Assembly (NCBI GenBank): GCA_900074885.1
Contig: FJUW01000042.1
Coordinates: 586,015 to 650,014 of the forward strand
Length of the DNA: 64,000 nucleotides
Origin: Rhynchosporium graminicola
Lineage: Eukaryota; Ascomycota; Leotiomycetes; Helotiales; Ploettnerulaceae
Reading direction: 5' to 3'
The position numbers and the translations under genes are program-made. The notes beneath the pieces were generated by a model. That model saw only the letters and a list, made by a program, of their open reading frames with translations, made no database searches and was not told where the DNA came from. Positions 23,576 through 36,800 of the stretch are shown here, one piece after another; the stretch's first letter is position 1; every line of letters starts with the position of its first letter.

Positions 23576-26422
23576 TTAAATAAAAAGATTAAGATAGCCG
23601 GAGATAGCTTAATATAATATCTTAATACTAAGTTAGTTATTCGATAACTACTAATATATAGCAAAGATACTAAAGATCTCTCGGATAACTATAAATTAGG
23701 ATTTAATTTAGCTTATTATAAATAGTATAATAGAGGAGGTCTTTACTAATACTCCTTTAATAACTCCCTTAGTATAAAGGAATTATAAATAGATTTTAAA
23801 GAAAATATAATAAATACCCTAGAACTTTAACTTCTATATATCGCTACTAAAATAGCCCTAATATATCCCTTTTTAAGCTACTATTATAGCTCTTAACTAA
23901 TAAACTAGAGATCTCTCTAGTTCTAAGGGAACTTAACGCGATCCCTCCTGCTTTACCTCTGAACTTAATCTATTATACTTTTCCTTACTCTAAATATCTC
24001 TTACTTTAGAGAACGTTAATACCTTATTAAGGAAGTACTAACTAAGAGGAAAAGGAAAATAAAAGCGAAATTCACTAAGAGTATAATCGCTAAGTACTCT
24101 TACTATTATAAGTAACTCGAACCTGATTTATTCCCTCTTATAATAATTAGCGGACTAAGAGAAAAAGAATAACTCTCTAGAAGATACTATAGATAAACTA
24201 ATCTCTATATAAGATAAGTTCCTTATAAGGGTCTCTCGCTTATCTTCGACTCTCCTACTAGAACTAATACTATAATCTCCGCGTATAGCGGAGTTTAATA
24301 ACCTAATAAACTCTATTCTGATATATAGTACTAAGAGAGAGAATACTATTCCTAATAAACTATCTCTTTCTCTCGGCGCTAAATTAGTAGAGTTATACCT
24401 TAGGAAGTCTTATCTTACTAAGAAGATCTTACCCCTAGATAATAGATCGGACTTTACTTTCTTCTAATAGAGAGTATCGATACGAGACTAGCTAGCTATA
24501 AACGCTAACTACTACCTTATAGACTTCTCCCGGCGCGTTCTCGTATAGAGGCTAGTTACTAGATTAGCTAAAGAGTATCTTACGCTTTAGTACTTTATTA
24601 ATAAGTTTAAAACTAGCGATAAAATAATCTCCTTATTAGAGGAGAACTTTCTTATTAGTTTAGAGGAAGATAACTACTATAATGCTTTCTACTACTTAGA
24701 AATATAATAACTTAGCTATATACGCGAGACTTTTACTAAGTTTCGTAATCGATTTTAAAGCGCTATTATCTAAAGTAAAGTTAAAAAGAAAGAGTAGTTC
24801 TTCTATATATAGGATAAGATTATACTATCCTTATGCGCTTTAACTCTTATTATTAAACTAATATAGAATAAGGATTACGCTTCTATAGTTAAATCCTTAC
24901 TTTCTTTTAATACTAAGTATTACTATAACTTAGAATATACTTATCCCGAGAAAGCTACTACCTAAGTATAGTACTATAAGCTTACTATTACTACTACGAC
25001 TACTACTAGTTCTACCTCTTACTAATCCTTAAGCTTAGCTCCTCGATAAACTACTCTTATACTATATATACGTACCTCTACCCCGGTACGAGCTAGTACT
25101 CCCTCCGCGCTAAAACGCCTTTCTACCTCGACCGGAGAACCCCTTAAGTATTATAGTTATAGATAGCTTAGTTATATTAAGCTAGACTACTTTAACCTGC
25201 TTAAAGTTTAATTAATCGACGAATTTCCGGAAGAGGATTAAGTAACTAAAGAAGTAATAGAAGATATACCCTCCGAATCTGAACTAATACTAGAGGGAAA
25301 CGATAAGGCTTAGGTAAAAACTCTTTCCTAAGTCTATATAGATATAATCTCTCTAATCTAGACCTTAACTCCTTAATAGGAGGTAAGTAATTTATATACC
25401 CGATTATAATTAGTATAAATAAGCTAAGAGTCTCTATAAATAGCTTAATCGATACCGGAGCGAATAGTTATCTATTTATTAATCGCACTTTTACTAGATA
25501 ACTATTAGGAGCCCTTAGTATTAAAATCGAGCTACTACCTTATTCTATTCTAATACGTAGTTTCTAATAATCTATTAGAACTTATATTACTTATTTTATA
25601 CGTTTATACTTTTCTATTAATAATAAGTGTATTTATAACTGCCTTTTTATTCTCCTCGATTTAGGATAATAAGATATAATTATTAATATCAAATAGATAT
25701 AATAATTTCAAGTTAAGCTAAATACGCTCTATTATAAGCTACTATAGTCGGAACGCTATCTAGCTACTCTCTAATACGATAAGGAGATAATTATAACTCT
25801 ACTATCTCGTAAACTTAGTATTAATCGATCTTACTAAATCGATACTAACGCGCAGGACTTAGCTATAAACTAGCTAGACTAATACTAATTATACTAAATA
25901 GTAATAATATAGTATATTAATATATTATCTTTACCTTTTAACTTATTTCCGCTTATTACTAAGGAATCCGAATCCTTTTCCGCTCCGAATTCATCGAGAA
26001 AGGTACTTACGCCGAAACTCTACTATAAGTACTTCTCTTAACCTCCGAGGATCTAGAAACTAGTTCCGATTTACTAAATTAGTATTATAGCTTTTTACTT
26101 TAATATAAAATATAAAAGTTCCGAATTATTATTTATTAGTATTTACGAGATAGACTACCTCTTATAAGACTATCTAAATAGCGACTCTCCTAAGGATCCT
26201 AATACTGAACGACTTATAGCTAAAAAGCTACTAGAATAATACTATACTCTTAAGGAAGCTTTTTCTAAGCGGGATTCTAATATTCTTCTATTATATTATT
26301 TATACGATTATAAAATTATTCTAGAAGAACTATTACCTAATATATATTCGCCTTTATATTAGTAATCTATAGACGAACTATAAGTTACTAAGGAGTACCT
26401 TATAGAAAACCTAGATAAGGGA

Positions 26423-28891
26423 TTTATTAAATCTAGCTAAAGTCCCTTTATATTACTTATATTATTTATTAAGAAAGCCGATAGAGAATTACGCTTCTAT
26501 ATCGACTATTATAAGCTTAATACGATCACTCGAAAGGATTCCTACCTAATACCTAGGATTAATAAGCTCTTAACTTATATATCTAAAGTAGTAATCTTTA
26601 CTAAACTAGATATCTAGGTAATATTTAATTATATTTATATAGACCCTAAATCCGAGGAGTATATTACCTTCCGAACCCGCTTCGGATCCTATAAATATAA
26701 AGTACTACCTTTCGGGCTCTATAACGGACTTAGTACGTACTAGCGATATATAAATAATATACTACTAGACTACCTAGATAATTTCTATATAGCTTACCTA
26801 GATAATATCCTTATATACTCGGAAACGCTCTAGGAATATAAGGAATATATTAAATTAGTACTACGATACTTAATAGATACCGGACTTTAAGTAGATATTA
26901 AGAAAAGTGAATTCTATATTACTCGGATTAAATACTTTAGATATATTATTATTATTAACGGAATTAAGCTAGATCCTGAGAAGGTAATACTATTAGTAGA
27001 CTAGAAATACCCCGAAATAGTAATAGCTATAAAATCCTTCTTAGGATTCTATAAGTTCTATTATTAATTTATTCGGAATTTCGGCTTTATTACTAAACCT
27101 CTCTTAGTACTTACTTAGCCTATAGTACTATAGAATTTCACTAACGATTATAAGAAGTCCTTTAACGATTTATATTAATAGCTACTATTAGTATAGAAAC
27201 TATATTATTTCGACCTTAAATTAAAACTAAACTAGAAACTAATACTCCTGATAGTATAATAGCTAGAGTTATCTCCTAATTATATAAAGATAACTAGTAA
27301 TATCTAATGAGATTCTACTCTTATATTCTTAATAGATATAAACTAAATTAAGAGATTTATAATAAAGAATTATACGCTATTATTAAGTCTTTCCGGAAAT
27401 AGAGACCGGAACTTATATCTCTATAACGCTATACTAGCGTATATATAGACTATCGATCCTTAGAATACTTTATAACTACTAAGGTCCTAACTAGTAAGTA
27501 AGCTAGATAGATAGAATTCCTTTCCGAATTCAACTTTTAAATTATATATATACTTAGTAAAAATAACGCTAAAGCTAATATCCTTAGCTATAAGGAATAA
27601 GATCTAAAGATATAAGAATAATAGAAATAGGATAGTAGATCTTAGGTTTTACTACCNTTTATCGAATCTAGCTAAAGTCCCTTTATATTACCTATACTAT
27701 TCGTTAAGAAGGCCGATAGAGGATTACGCTTCTATATCGATTATCATAAGCTTAATACAATTACTCGAAAGGATTCCTACCTAATACCTAGGATCGATAA
27801 GCTCTTAACTCGTGTATCTAAAGTAGTAATCTTTACTAAACTGGATATCCGGGTAGTATTTAACCGTATCTGTATAGACCCCGAATCCGAGGAGTATATT
27901 ACCTTCCGAACCCGCTTCGGATCCTATAAATATAAAGTACTACCTTTCGGGCTCTATAACGGACTTAGTACGTACTAGCGATATATAAATAATATACTAC
28001 TAGATTACCTAGATAATTTCTATATAGCTTACCTAGATAATATCCTTATATACTCGGAAACGCTCTAGGAATATAAGGAATATATTAAATTAGTACTACG
28101 ATACTTAATAGATACCGGACTTTAAGTAGATATTAAGAAAAGTGAATTCTATATTACTCGGATTAAATACTTTAGATATATTATTATTATTAACGGAATT
28201 AAGCTAGATCCTGAGAAGGTAATACTATTAGTAGACTAGAAATACCCCGAAATAGTAATAGCTATAAAATCCTTCTTAGGATTCTATAAGTTCTATTATT
28301 AATTTATTCGGAATTTCGGCTTTATTACTAAACCTCTCTTAGTACTTACTTAGCCTATAGTACTATAGAATTTCACTAACGATTATAAGAAGTCCTTTAA
28401 CGATTTATATTAATAGCTACTATTAGTATAGAAACTATATTATTTCGACCTTAAATTAAAACTAAACTAGAAACTAATACTCCTGATAGTATAATAGCTA
28501 GAGTTATCTCCTAATTATATAAAGATAACTAGTAATATCTAATGAGATTCTACTCTTATATTCTTAATAGATATAAACTAAATTAAGAGATTTATAATAA
28601 AGAATTATACGCTATTATTAAGTCTTTCCGGAAATAGAGACCGGAACTTATATCTCTATAACGCTATACTAGCGTATATATAGACTATCGATCCTTAGAA
28701 TACTTTATAACTACAAAGGTCCTAACTAATAAGTAAGCTAGATAGATAGAATTCCTTTCCGAATTAAACTTTTAAATTATATATATACTTAGTAAAAATA
28801 ACGCTAAAGCTAATATCCTTAGCTATAAGGAATAAGATCTAAAGATATAAGAATAATAGAAATAGGATAGTAGATCTTAGGTTTTACTACC
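26423..28891 (+). repeat. Direct duplication around an N gap (assembly artefact)
   Basis: 26,423-27,656 and 27,658-28,891 are near-identical copies at an offset of 1,235 with the N at 27,657 between them. The second copy differs at its left end (27,660-27,880) by transition-type differences and is identical or nearly so afterwards. Confidence 0.88.
27657..27657. other. Assembly gap (single N)
   Basis: A single N joins two contigs whose ends overlap by about 1.23 kb of the same retrotransposon. Confidence 0.95.
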
Positions 28892-29363
28892 TCTAGATTA
28901 CCTAGACCTTAGGATTAACGCGGAACTAGCTAAGTATTATATTAATCAAATTAGTTATATATACCTAATATCGCTAAGGACTAATATGCTACCGGAACTT
29001 ATATATAACTCTTTTAATTTAATCGAGAAACTATATTAATTTAACTAAGAATTATTCTCTAATAAATAGAATATATTAGTAGATAGCTATACTATTAATA
29101 ATAGTTTACTACTTTATAATAATTATCTATACGTATAACGCTATACCCTACTATATACTTATTTAATTAGCGAAGTCTATGATTAAGTTTCTTCTGCTTA
29201 TCCGAATACTTATAAGACTACTGAAATAATTTCTACTTATTACTACTAAAAAGGACTTATATAAGATATAAAATAATATACTTGTAATTACTACTCTTAT
29301 TAGTACTCTTATCCGAAGTAAACGAAATAGTAAGGATTCCTCTACTTATTACTAGTACTTAGC

Positions 29364-32300
29364 TACTTTATATAGTACTTAGCTATAGATTTTAAGGACT
29401 TCCCGCCTGATAACTAAAGATTTAATAGGATATTAGTATTTATTGACCGCTTAAAGAAGGACTCCGTATCGATACCGTGCTATTATAATATCGATACCCG
29501 CGGGATAGTAATATTATTTATCTAATAGATATATTGTTTCGGATATATTCTTAAGTTAATTATATCCGACTAAAGAGCTTAGTTAGTCTTATCCTTCTAG
29601 TAAGAGTTTTATTATATAATTAGAGTTAAGATTAAGCTCTCTACCTCTTTCTACTAGTAAACTGATAGATAAATAAAGATTATAAATTAGTATATTAACT
29701 AATGTCTTAGACCTTTCGTTAATTATTACTAGAGTAACTAGAGCGAACTACTACTAATAATAGACTACGCTTAAGTAACCCTACCTTATAACTCTATTAG
29801 TATAGCGCTATATACCCTTAAATATAATATATTACTATAGAATAGCTAGAACTAGAAGTAACTTACTAGATTAATACCGTAAGAGAAGCTTAACTATACT
29901 AATACTAAATCCTTAGCTAAACGTACTAAATCCGCTATCGAGGTTATAAAAGCTAATATATTAGCTACCTAGTATAAGATAAGCGCTATAACTGACCCGA
30001 AATAGCGTAATATTAACTAGGAAGTTAGAGATAAGGTATTTCTCTCTATAAGGAACCTTAAGAATTACTAGCTAAGTAAGAAGCTATCTAGTCTCTAAGT
30101 AGGATTATACTAAGTCCTAGCTAAGATCAGATACTCTTATAAGCTAGATTTACCCTCGGGATCTTTTATATATAATATATTCGCTCCCGAATTACTCTTT
30201 AAGGACCCGGATAACTTATTACTAAGCTAGGAGTTACTAAACTTACTCCCGGAGGTTATCGCTACTTAAGAAGAGTAGGAGTTATAAGATATACTTACTA
30301 TATAGCTCTTAAGAGGTAATCTAAAGTATTAAGTTAGCTAGCTAAGCTACGACTCGGACTTAACTTAGTATAACGCTTCTAACTTAATAAGTACTCCGTA
30401 TAAGCTTAGAGACTTCTACGCTACTAACCTAAGTAAACCTAGACTTCTGTGTAAACTAGATTAATAGATTAAGGCTTAAGAAAACGGAATAAATAACTAT
30501 AATCACTTAGAGAATAATAAGCTATTATAGTTACTAGTATTAGAATTTATTACTAGGAATAATCCCCTGATTATACTCTATAATAACGCTATATTTAAAA
30601 CTCTACTTCTTTAACTATTTCTATTTTACTAGCTTTCTCCTTTAAGTTCTCCGGAGCTTCTAGTAAATCTAGAATATCTAGAACCGGAACTACTATATCT
30701 AACTCCTTACTTAAATCTACTAATATAGCCTTAGTAGTAGACTAAGTATAATAGCTAATCCTATGAGCTTTCTTCTTTAGAGAGAGTCTAAGAGTATCTA
30801 GATCTGATACTATCTCTAAACTAGAAAGTAAATTCCTCTTTCCCTTAGTATTAGATATCGTAGCTTTAAATATAGCTTTCTTTATAAATTCCCGTATAAT
30901 ACTATTTAATTCCTTTNTACTTTATATAGTACTTAGCTATAGATTTTAAGGACTTCCCGCCTGATAACTAAAGATTTAATAGGATATTAGTATTTATTGA
31001 CCGCTTAAAGAAGGACTCCGTATCGATACCGTGCTATTATAATATCGATACCCGCGGGATAGTAATATTATTTATCTAATAGATATATTGTTTCGGATAT
31101 ATTCTTAAGTTAATTATATCCGACTAAAGAGCTTAGTTAGTCTTATCCTTCTAGTAAGAGTTTTATTATATAATTAGAGTTAAGATTAAGCTCTCTACCT
31201 CTTTCTACTAGTAAACTGATAGATAAATAAAGATTATAAATTAGTATATTAACTAATGTCTTAGACCTTTCGTTAATTATTACTAGAGTAACTAGAGCGA
31301 ACTACTACTAATAATAGACTACGCTTAAGTAACCCTACCTTATAACTCTATTAGTATAGCGCTATATACCCTTAAATATAATATATTACTATAGAATAGC
31401 TAGAACTAGAAGTAACTTACTAGATTAATACCGTAAGAGAAGCTTAACTATACTAATACTAAATCCTTAGCTAAACGTACTAAATCCGCTATCGAGGTTA
31501 TAAAAGCTAATATATTAGCTACCTAGTATAAGATAAGCGCTATAACTGACCCGAAATAGCGTAATATTAACTAGGAAGTTAGAGATAAGGTATTTCTCTC
31601 TATAAGAAACCTTAAGAATTACTAGCTAAGTAAGAAGCTATCTAGTCTCTAGGTAGGACTATACTAGGTCCTAGCTAAGATCGGATACTCTTATAAGCTA
31701 GATTTACCCTCGGGATCTTTTATATATAATATATTCGCTCCCGAATTACTCTTTAAGGACCCGGATAACTTATTACTAAGCTAGGAGTTACTAAACTTAC
31801 TCCCGGAGGTTATCGCTACTTAAGAAGAGTAGGAGTTATAAGATATACTTACTATATAGCTCTTAAGAGGTAATCTAAAGTATTAAGTTAGCTAGCTAAG
31901 CTACGACTCGGACTTAACTTAGTATAACGCTTCTAACTTAATAAGTACTCCGTATAAGCTTAGAGACTTCTACGCTACTAACCTAAGTAAACCTAGACTT
32001 CTGTGTAAACTAGATTAATAGATTAAGGCTTAAGAAAACGGAATAAATAACTATAATCACTTAGAGAATAATAAGCTATTATAGTTACTAGTATTAGAAT
32101 TTATTACTAGGAATAATCCCCTGATTATACTCTATAATAACGCTATATTTAAAACTCTACTTCTTTAACTATTTCTATTTTACTAGCTTTCTCCTTTAAG
32201 TTCTCCGGAGCTTCTAGTAAATCTAGAATATCTAGAACCGGAACTACTATATCTAACTCCTTACTTAAATCTACTAATATAGCCTTAGTAGTAGACTAAG

Positions 32301-32470
32301 TATAATAGCTAATCCTATGAGCTTTCTTCTTTAGAGAGAGTCTAAGAGTATCTAGATCTGATACTATCTCTAAACTAGAAAGTAAATTCCTCTTTCCCTT
32401 AGTATTAGATATCGTAGCTTTAAATATAGCTTTCTTTATAAATTCCCGTATAATACTATTTAATTCCTTT
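29364..32470 (+). repeat. Direct duplication around an N gap (assembly artefact)
   Basis: 29,364-30,916 and 30,918-32,470 are near-identical copies at an offset of 1,554, separated by the N at 30,917. Integrase, chromodomain and the end of the antisense ORF are present twice. Confidence 0.88.
30917..30917. other. Assembly gap (single N)
   Basis: A single N at the end of a 1.55-kb overlap between adjacent contigs. Confidence 0.95.
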
Positions 32471-33105
32471 ATCTGCTTTAATGCTATTTTAGCTATTAAC
32501 TTAGACTTCGCCGAATCGATTATTAGAAGATCTAAATCCTATATCGCGTTAGTATCGTATTAGTATCTAAGGGTTTAAGATTATAACTTACTATCTTAAT
32601 AAACTCTAACTCTTTAAATACCTTCTCTATAGAATACCTTAAAGCTTAAGTCTCTACTAATTATATAGTAGTAATCTCTAACGTAGTAATAAAAGTAATA
32701 GATTTCGCAAGATAATAGATCTGATTAATAGCTTTATAAGTAGCTATAATACTATCCCGATTTAGCTCCGCGTCCTTAGCTTCGCTACTAGGAAGTAAAC
32801 TAGATAAAATAATATACTTTATATTAATATAATTAAGTAACTATAACGCGTTAGTATATATAATTACGTTTATATTTAAGTAACTTATATACTTATAACT
32901 ACTCTTTAACGCTGAATAATACTTATAAAGCTTAGAGTTAAGCTTATTAAATAAGTATAAGAGTTCTAAAATAGGAGTATTATTATACTTTATCTTAAGG
33001 AAAGCGCGAATATATCGTAAGTAATATATATAATATGCTACTGAAAGAGTACCGGCAGGAACTAGTAAAAGTACTATAAGAGTTAGCGTTATAGATCTGT
33101 GAAAC
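32146..33105 (-). pseudogene. Antisense ORF of family A (A3 copy, best preserved)
   Basis: Minus-strand frame between pol and the 3' LTR, opposite to gag-pol. The first part (33,105 down to about 32,520) reads almost without stops. The second part (about 32,540 down to 32,146) reads in another frame with a single TAG, through DLLIIDSAKSKLIAKIALKQ, FIKKAIFKATISNTKGKRN and LDILDLLEAPENLKEK, ending KEVEF before TAA. It is rich in Leu, Ile, Lys and Glu and probably helical. It is conserved in A1 and A2, including the frame change. A partial second copy at 30,592-30,916 comes from the assembly duplication. I do not recognise the family. Confidence 0.6.
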
Positions 33106-33604
33106 TCTTATATTATACTTAAGGACTATCTTTAAAACTAAGATAGGAAACTTACTTATATTAAGAGAAGAGTCGATTAGGTCGATTAATATATAAGATT
33201 ATAATAGACTACTATAGTAGTTAGTAATAATACTTACTCTAGGAGCTATATTATAGTCTAGGGAGAGTAAACTTATAAGTTAAAGTAGTTATCGCAGTTG
33301 AAAAGGAAAAGCTCTAATATTAATAAACTCCTTCCTTTATATACCTTACGCTTTACTTAAACTCGACTCCTACTGTAAATAGATAAAGTAAATACTACTT
33401 ACCGCCCGATTTAGAAGCTATAACTAATATAGTATTATTATAGTAATATAACTAGTCAGAACCTAATAAAGAATTTACTACTACTAAAGAGCGGCTAGCG
33501 CTTATTACGCGAATATCGACGAAAACAGTTATAATAAAGACTAATCCTAATATAAACTATAACCTTCCGAGCTTAGAGTTAAGCTCTTCTTAAGGAGGAG
33601 GTAA

Positions 33605-33872
33605 TATAATAATAGCTTACCTGAATATTATATAAGAAGAAGGATAGATAATAGGGCCTAAGTTCATAGGTATCCCGGCAGAACTAGTATCCGACCCGGT
33701 ATAGTATCGGACTAGTACTAGCGCATATATATAAGGTATTTTATACTCTATCTCTCTTCTTCTTCCTTTCTTATCTTTTTATTTCCTTTGTAGTAGACTA
33801 TATAAGATCGCTCTTAGCCTCCCTACTCGTTTATTCTTACTTGTATACCGCCTTGAGTCTTGTGTCGTTACA
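33605..33872 (+). repeat. Family-A 3' LTR of A3
   Basis: 268 bp, starting TATAATAATAGC and ending TGTGTCGTTACA, followed by ATATT (33,873-33,877). The purine run before it is AAGGAGGAGGTAA. Confidence 0.9.
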
Positions 33873-33877
33873 ATATT

Positions 33878-36800
33878 AAACCGCTAGTAAAAGACTACGC
33901 CTAAGGAAAGACTCCTTCCTAGGTAGTATACGAGATATGCGATATCTTGACTTTACGAAGTTTCTTAGTAGTTAATCGTTCACTATACGTGCTACTCTTA
34001 TTAAGAATAGACTCTCGTATAAGCTACCCGCACTTCTCGATTCTGGAGCTAATAGATACTATTTTATTAATTATTCTTTTCTTAAATCCTTTTCCTTCTT
34101 CTTAAAACTTTTAATTCACTTTCTGCTAAACGCAATTCCTATTAAAGGCTTTAATAGCGTTAATAGTAATACTATTAGTTACTATACGATACTTAATTTA
34201 ATAGTAGATCGTCACGTTTAGGTATTTATCCCCTTTCTTATTACTACTCTCGGAAACTATAGTATTATACTCGGAAGGACCTGGCTTTCGGAACATTAAG
34301 TACTCTTAGATACCTCTAAATAATAGATTATTTAGCTATTATATACTCCTCCTAGTAACATTTATAGCTCTCTGATCGAGATTAAGGACTTACGTAAATA
34401 CTATACCTACTAGTACTACTAATACAACGCTAACGAACGAAACGAACGCCTTAATTAGTTCTAGGAAGCGTATAAGGAACAGCGAAGCGTAGCTAACTCT
34501 CCTATCAATATTCGAGCTATTATTAACTCTATCTCTATTATAAAAAAACTATTACTAGCTCGGAAGCGCATTTCTAGGGAGACTTATAGCTATAAAAATA
34601 TCTAAAACTCTCCCCTAGAGAGTGTTCTATAGGTAACTAACCCTCTATTACTACTACCGATTAGTTAGGACCGTTTCTCCGGCGTTTATACTACTTATTA
34701 TAGATATAACAAGCCTAAGTGTTTATTACCTAAAGAATAAGAATAGAGTAGTAAAGAGAAGTCTTTATACTCTAGAGAAACTACTAATATAAAGCAGAAA
34801 TACGTACGATTTAGAAACGTTATCGCCTATATCCCGCGTGAATCTCTACTTTAACTCTAATTAGAAGTCTCTATATTAAAGACCTACGTATAAGACTACG
34901 CCCGTGTAATTCATACTATAGACTAATAGTTACTCAGAATACTATCTCGCGACTCAATAGAAGCTACTTAAAGTATAAAAATAACTACTACGATATTTCG
35001 GAAGCGATAAAGATCACCTTATATACTCAGACCTCTTCTAGAGCCTCTTACGCTAGAGATTTATACGATTAGTAGCCTAGCTTTCAATCTCTTATATAAA
35101 CACTAGAAGTCTTCTAACGATAAGATCTTCTTTATTACCCTTCACGAGATAGATAAGCTTCTTAATAATCGAATCGCAGTTTAGTAACGCGATACTATTA
35201 TCGTATCTTTAACTATCGACCTTACGGAATATCGTAAAACCGCTTAATAATTTACTATTAGCTTAAGCGAATTAGATTCAGAACTACAGATCCCTCATAA
35301 GTATAGCTAGTAAGTATACATCTTTTCTAAGGAAGCCAGCGATATTCTCCCTCCTTATCGCTTATACGATTACCGAATTAAGCTTAAGGAAGGGGCCGAG
35401 AAGAACCTTAAATACTCCTCCTTATATAAGATATCAGCTAAAGAACTTAAAGTCATTAAGGCGTATATTACTAATAACTTAGCTAAAGGTTTCATCGAAC
35501 CTTCTTAAGCACTATATACTACACTTATTCTTTTCATTAAGAAAGCTAATAGAAGTCTAAGATTCTATATCGACTTTCGCGCACTTAATAACCTCACGAG
35601 GAAGGATTAATATCTACTACTATTAATCGATAAAACGCTAGCTAGAATCTCTACTACTAAGATATTCACTAAACTAGATATTCGCCAGGCGTTCTACCGA
35701 ATTCGAATGGATCTAGCCTCTAAAGAGTATACGACCTTCCGGACCTATTATAGTATATATAAGTATAAGGTACTCCCTTTCGGTCTGACTAACGGCCTTA
35801 CGACATACTAGCGATATATGAATAACGTCTTATTCGACTACTTAGACGACTTCTATATAGTATATCTAGACGATATTCTGATCTATTCTAACGACCTACT
35901 ATAGTATTAATTACACGTATATAAGGTACTATAACGATTATAAGACGCTAGATTATAAGCTAACCTTAAGAAGTATAAATTCAACGTTACTCGCACTAAA
36001 TACCTTAGATTTATTATCTCTACTTCTAGGATCGAGGTAGACCCTAAGAAGGTTAATATTATATAATCTTAGAATTACCCGACTATAATTAAGGGCGTAT
36101 AATTATTCTTAAGCTTTTATAACTTCTACTAATAATTTATTAAGGACTACGGAATTATCGTAAAACCTCTTATATAACTTACTAAAAATAATATATTATT
36201 TCGGTTCACTAAGGAGTATAAAGATACCTTTAATCACCTAAAGCACGCTCTCACTTCGGTACTACTCCTCTACTACTATTAGTAATATCTACCTTATATG
36301 ATCGAAATAGATACTAGTAATAGAGTAATAGCAGGTGTATTATCATAATAGCACAACGAAGACTAGTTCCTAGTAGCTTACTTCTCTAAGACTATACTAC
36401 TTACCGAGCTTAATTACGCTATTCACGATAAGGAAATACTCGCAATTATACGATCTTTTAGTAACTAGAGATCTAAGCTCGCAGGCGCACCGTATCAGAT
36501 CTATATTATTACTAATTATAAAGCTCTTAAGTACTTCATAACCTCTAAATAGCTAAACACACGATAAGTACGATAAGCTAAGCTACTCGCAGATTATAAC
36601 TTCATAATTACCTATCGACCTAGGAAGTATAATCTACTCGCCGACGCTCTCTCTCGCAGAATAAATAAATTAGACAACTAGAATAACGCTAAAAGAACCT
36701 AGCGTTTATAGTAGCTACTACGCGAAGACTAAATCGATCTAGTACTACTTATAAGTAACCTCCGGAATAGCTCTAACTCTATAGATAACTTTAAGCTCAT

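Larger units (their letters stand above)
24045..32014 (+). pseudogene. RIP-degraded gag-pol of A3 (with two assembly duplications)
   Basis: Homologue of the A1 gag-pol. A zinc knuckle relic lies near 25,150-25,190 with Cys read as Tyr; protease block near 25,450; RT near 26,420 onward with KADRELRF and the YLDN-altered box near 26,795-26,810; the RT is repeated after the gap at 27,657. Integrase and chromodomain lie near 29,340-30,450 and are repeated after the gap at 30,917 (to about 32,014). Within the second RT copy, 27,660-27,880 keeps more original codons (e.g. LDIRVVFNRICIDPESEEY). Confidence 0.82.
23308..33872 (+). mobile_element. Ty3/Gypsy chromovirus A3, nested in B; inflated by assembly
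   Basis: Plus-strand family-A element with LTRs 23,308-23,575 and 33,605-33,872 and target-site duplication ATATT (23,303-23,307 and 33,873-33,877). It measures 10,565 bp as assembled. Two single-N gaps (27,657 and 30,917) are each followed by sequence that repeats what came before, with offsets 1,235 and 1,554; without these 2,789 bp the element would be 7,776 bp, identical in length to A1. Its 3' end retains unmutated bases (TGTGTCGTTACA at 33,861-33,872), and this confirms the native LTR terminus. Confidence 0.88.
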
